From positions 1 to 6,854 of the forward strand of contig JAODNG010000305.1 in NCBI GenBank assembly GCA_025465385.1: a stretch of 6,854 bases of DNA, given 5' to 3'. Under the pieces are notes generated by a model, which saw only the letters and a program-made list of their open reading frames with translations, ran no database searches and had not been told where the DNA came from. The DNA is from Pseudonocardiales bacterium (lineage in GTDB: Bacteria > Actinomycetota > Actinomycetes > Mycobacteriales > Pseudonocardiaceae). Below, in pieces: positions 5,787-6,854 of this stretch (position 1 is its first letter; each line of letters starts with the position of its first letter). Both the position numbers and the translations under genes were made by a program.

Positions 5787-6428
5787 TCATGGGATCGGGT
5801 CCCCGCGATCGATCCGAGGCTTGGGCACGCGCAGCCGGCGCAGCTGCGTCGCTCGCGTCATCGCATAAAAGCCGAGGCTCGCCGCGGACTCCGACGTGTT
5901 GGGGAACCGTTCGCGGACGCGACGTGTGACTGTCCGGCCCAGCAGCACTCCCTCGACGATGATGGCAAGGAGCATCGCCATGGACACCAGCGACACATAC
6001 TGTTGCACTATCGGCGCTGGCACCAGGATCACTACGATCACCAGCAGGGCCAGCGGCATGAATGCGCCAGCCAGATGGCGCCGAGAATCCACCAGATCCC
6101 GCACGTAGGCCTTGACCGGGCCGCGGTCACGGGCCAGCAGATACTTCTCGTCCCCCGCCAACATGCGTTCCCGGCGGTCCGCCGCGGCGTTGCGCCGTTC
6201 TTCCTTGGATCCGCGCATCCGGCGTAACGCTTCCCGCTGAGTACGCGGTGGGGGAGGCGCCGGGCCGCGCTTGCGGCCCTCGGCCTCTCGGCGGCTCGGG
6301 GTGGGCCTGCCCTTACCGACGTTGCGGGCTCGCGGGCCTACGTCGTCCGGGTCAGCGGCAGGCTCCACCACTTGCTCCGGCTCAGGATCGGTGGCTCCAG
6401 AGCCGGTATTGCCGCGCAGGAACCTCAC
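5787..6428 (-). CDS. DUF3043-type two-helix membrane protein
   Basis: A 213-residue protein of the actinobacterial DUF3043 type; function unknown. The N-terminal ~115 residues are polar and very basic: an acidic/proline stretch (13-30), RRE/RKR-rich segments (46-72), and KEERRNAAADRRERMLAGDEKYLLARDRGPVKAYVRDLVDSRR at 75-117, the most family-like region. Two hydrophobic helices follow, about 119-137 and 144-166, then a basic C-terminus including FYAMTRATQLRRLRVPKPR. This predicts a membrane-anchored protein with a long cytoplasmic tail. GTG at 6428 is preferred: the family begins with short VRFL/MKFL-like starts, and a -10-like TAGGCT (minus strand, 6441-6436) ends 7 nt before it, which suits a leaderless transcript. 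An ATG at 6467 would add 13 residues and has no ribosome binding site. A related gene lies next to cobT in M. tuberculosis, as I recall. Confidence 0.85.
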   Translation of the reverse strand: MRFLRGNTGSGATDPEPEQVVEPAADPDDVGPRARNVGKGRPTPSRREAEGRKRGPAPPPPRTQREALRRMRGSKEERRNAAADRRERMLAGDEKYLLARDRGPVKAYVRDLVDSRRHLAGAFMPLALLVIVVILVPAPIVQQYVSLVSMAMLLAIIVEGVLLGRTVTRRVRERFPNTSESAASLGFYAMTRATQLRRLRVPKPRIDRGDPIP

Positions 6429-6513
6429 GGTGGCCAGCCTAGGCCAAGGACGGAGTAAGCCCTTCATCTGCTGGGGCGGGCGATGAACGCGGACTGTGCC
6501 ACCATGGGGGACA

Positions 6514-6540
6514 GGGAATCACCCGTCGGTTGCGGACGTT
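6514..6540 (+). promoter_or_regulatory. SigR/SigH-type (thiol-oxidative stress ECF sigma) promoter candidate upstream of the Fe-S protein gene
   Basis: GGGAAT (6514-6519) is followed after exactly 18 nt by GTT (6538-6540). This equals the established SigR/SigH consensus GGAAT-N18-GTT of Streptomyces and mycobacteria. Transcription would begin near 6547, leaving a leader of about 48 nt with a GGGAGAG ribosome binding site before the ATG at 6595. The leader also carries a short GGGT/ACCC dyad (6547-6550 / 6557-6560). TAGGGT (6545-6550) is a competing housekeeping -10, but it lacks a matching -35 at 16-18 nt. Position, strand and spacing all fit; use in vivo is inferred. Confidence 0.5.
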
Positions 6541-6594
6541 CGAGTAGGGTAGAGACACCCGTCCGTGCCGAGCGCCGATATCCCAGGGAGAGTC

Positions 6595-6854
6595 ATGACC
6601 GTCGAGAACACCGTCGGCACCGAGGTGTCCACTCATGGTGTCGAGCTCACCACCGCCGCTGCCGCCAAGGCGAAGGCGTTGCTCGACCAAGAGGGCCGCA
6701 CCGACATGCACCTGCGCATCGCTGTGCAGCCGGGTGGTTGTGCCGGGCTTCGCTACCAGCTTTTCTTCGATGAGCGCTCGCTGGACGGCGATGCCAAGCG
6801 GGACTTCAATGGTCTCGGCGTCGTTGTCGACCGGATGAGCGTGCCGTACCTGCA
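6595..6854 (+). CDS. erpA: IscA/HesB/ErpA-family A-type iron-sulfur cluster carrier, N-terminal part
   Basis: A-type carrier that binds an Fe-S cluster and passes it to target apoproteins in the cytosol. The 86 complete codons visible run through THGVELTTAAAAKAKALLDQ (13-32), then LRIAVQPGGCAGLRYQLFFDE (40-60) and end in VVVDRMSVPYL. Cys49 of GGCAGLRY is the first of the three conserved ligands. The C-terminal CxC pair lies beyond the window edge; the family is about 115-120 residues. It is close to M. tuberculosis Rv2204c, as remembered. The ATG at 6595 has AGGGAGAG (6585-6592) just upstream. A SigR/SigH-like promoter precedes it, consistent with Fe-S repair under oxidative stress. The erpA symbol follows common actinobacterial usage; whether it acts as ErpA or IscA is not shown by sequence. 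Confidence 0.93.
   Translation, partial: MTVENTVGTEVSTHGVELTTAAAAKAKALLDQEGRTDMHLRIAVQPGGCAGLRYQLFFDERSLDGDAKRDFNGLGVVVDRMSVPYL

Noticed and set aside
6520..6563. Direct repeat CACCCGTC at 6520-6527 and 6556-6563 flanking the putative start site of the Fe-S gene
   Set aside because: Two copies of a GC-rich 8-mer 36 bp apart could be chance and there is no third copy, so it was not called as an operator.
1..6854. CRISPR array, tRNA or rRNA genes, transposase, phage or toxin-antitoxin genes
   Set aside because: No regularly spaced repeats, RNA-gene-like sequences or protein motifs of these classes were found on either strand.

Overview
This is a GC-rich actinobacterial chromosome segment, and every coding region in it looks like core metabolism. 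Six of eight genes start with GTG. The proteins resemble mycobacterial and streptomycete orthologues. The gene neighbourhood (IscA/HesB-like protein, DUF3043 membrane protein, cobT, cobS, ilvE, gcvT, leucyl aminopeptidase) recalls the Mycobacterium tuberculosis Rv2204c-Rv2213 region as I remember it. A Pseudonocardiales-type actinomycete is a reasonable guess, but the sequence does not settle genus or species.

Layout: (1) 1-603, minus strand: the N-terminal 201 codons of a leucyl aminopeptidase, cut by the window edge. (2) 687-1790, plus strand: gcvT, the T protein of the glycine cleavage system, divergent from pepA. (3) 1890-2993, plus strand: ilvE, branched-chain aminotransferase. (4) 3009-3072: a striking 18-bp perfect inverted repeat around an AT-rich centre, exactly between the convergent ilvE and cobS genes. 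(5) 3074-5511, minus strand: cobU, cobT and cobS, transcribed in that order. These are the nucleotide-loop assembly enzymes of cobalamin synthesis; cobT and cobS overlap by 4 bp. (6) 5570-5764, plus strand: a 64-residue conserved-looking protein of unknown function, divergent from cobU. (7) 5787-6428, minus strand: a DUF3043-type membrane protein with two transmembrane helices. (8) 6595 to the right edge, plus strand: an IscA/HesB/ErpA-type Fe-S cluster protein, truncated by the window end, preceded by a good match to a SigR/SigH (thiol-oxidative stress) promoter.

CobU activates adenosylcobinamide (phosphate) with GTP, CobT activates the lower-ligand base as its ribotide, and CobS joins the two to make cobalamin (phosphate), so the three-gene block is a complete pathway branch. 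GcvT and IlvE are separate amino-acid enzymes that may share transcription. I see no phage, transposase, CRISPR, toxin-antitoxin or secondary-metabolite genes and no convincing new multi-gene system. The most interesting signals are non-coding: the long inverted repeat at 3009-3072, the SigR/SigH-like promoter at 6514-6540, and the 8-bp-stem hairpin just upstream of the cobU start.
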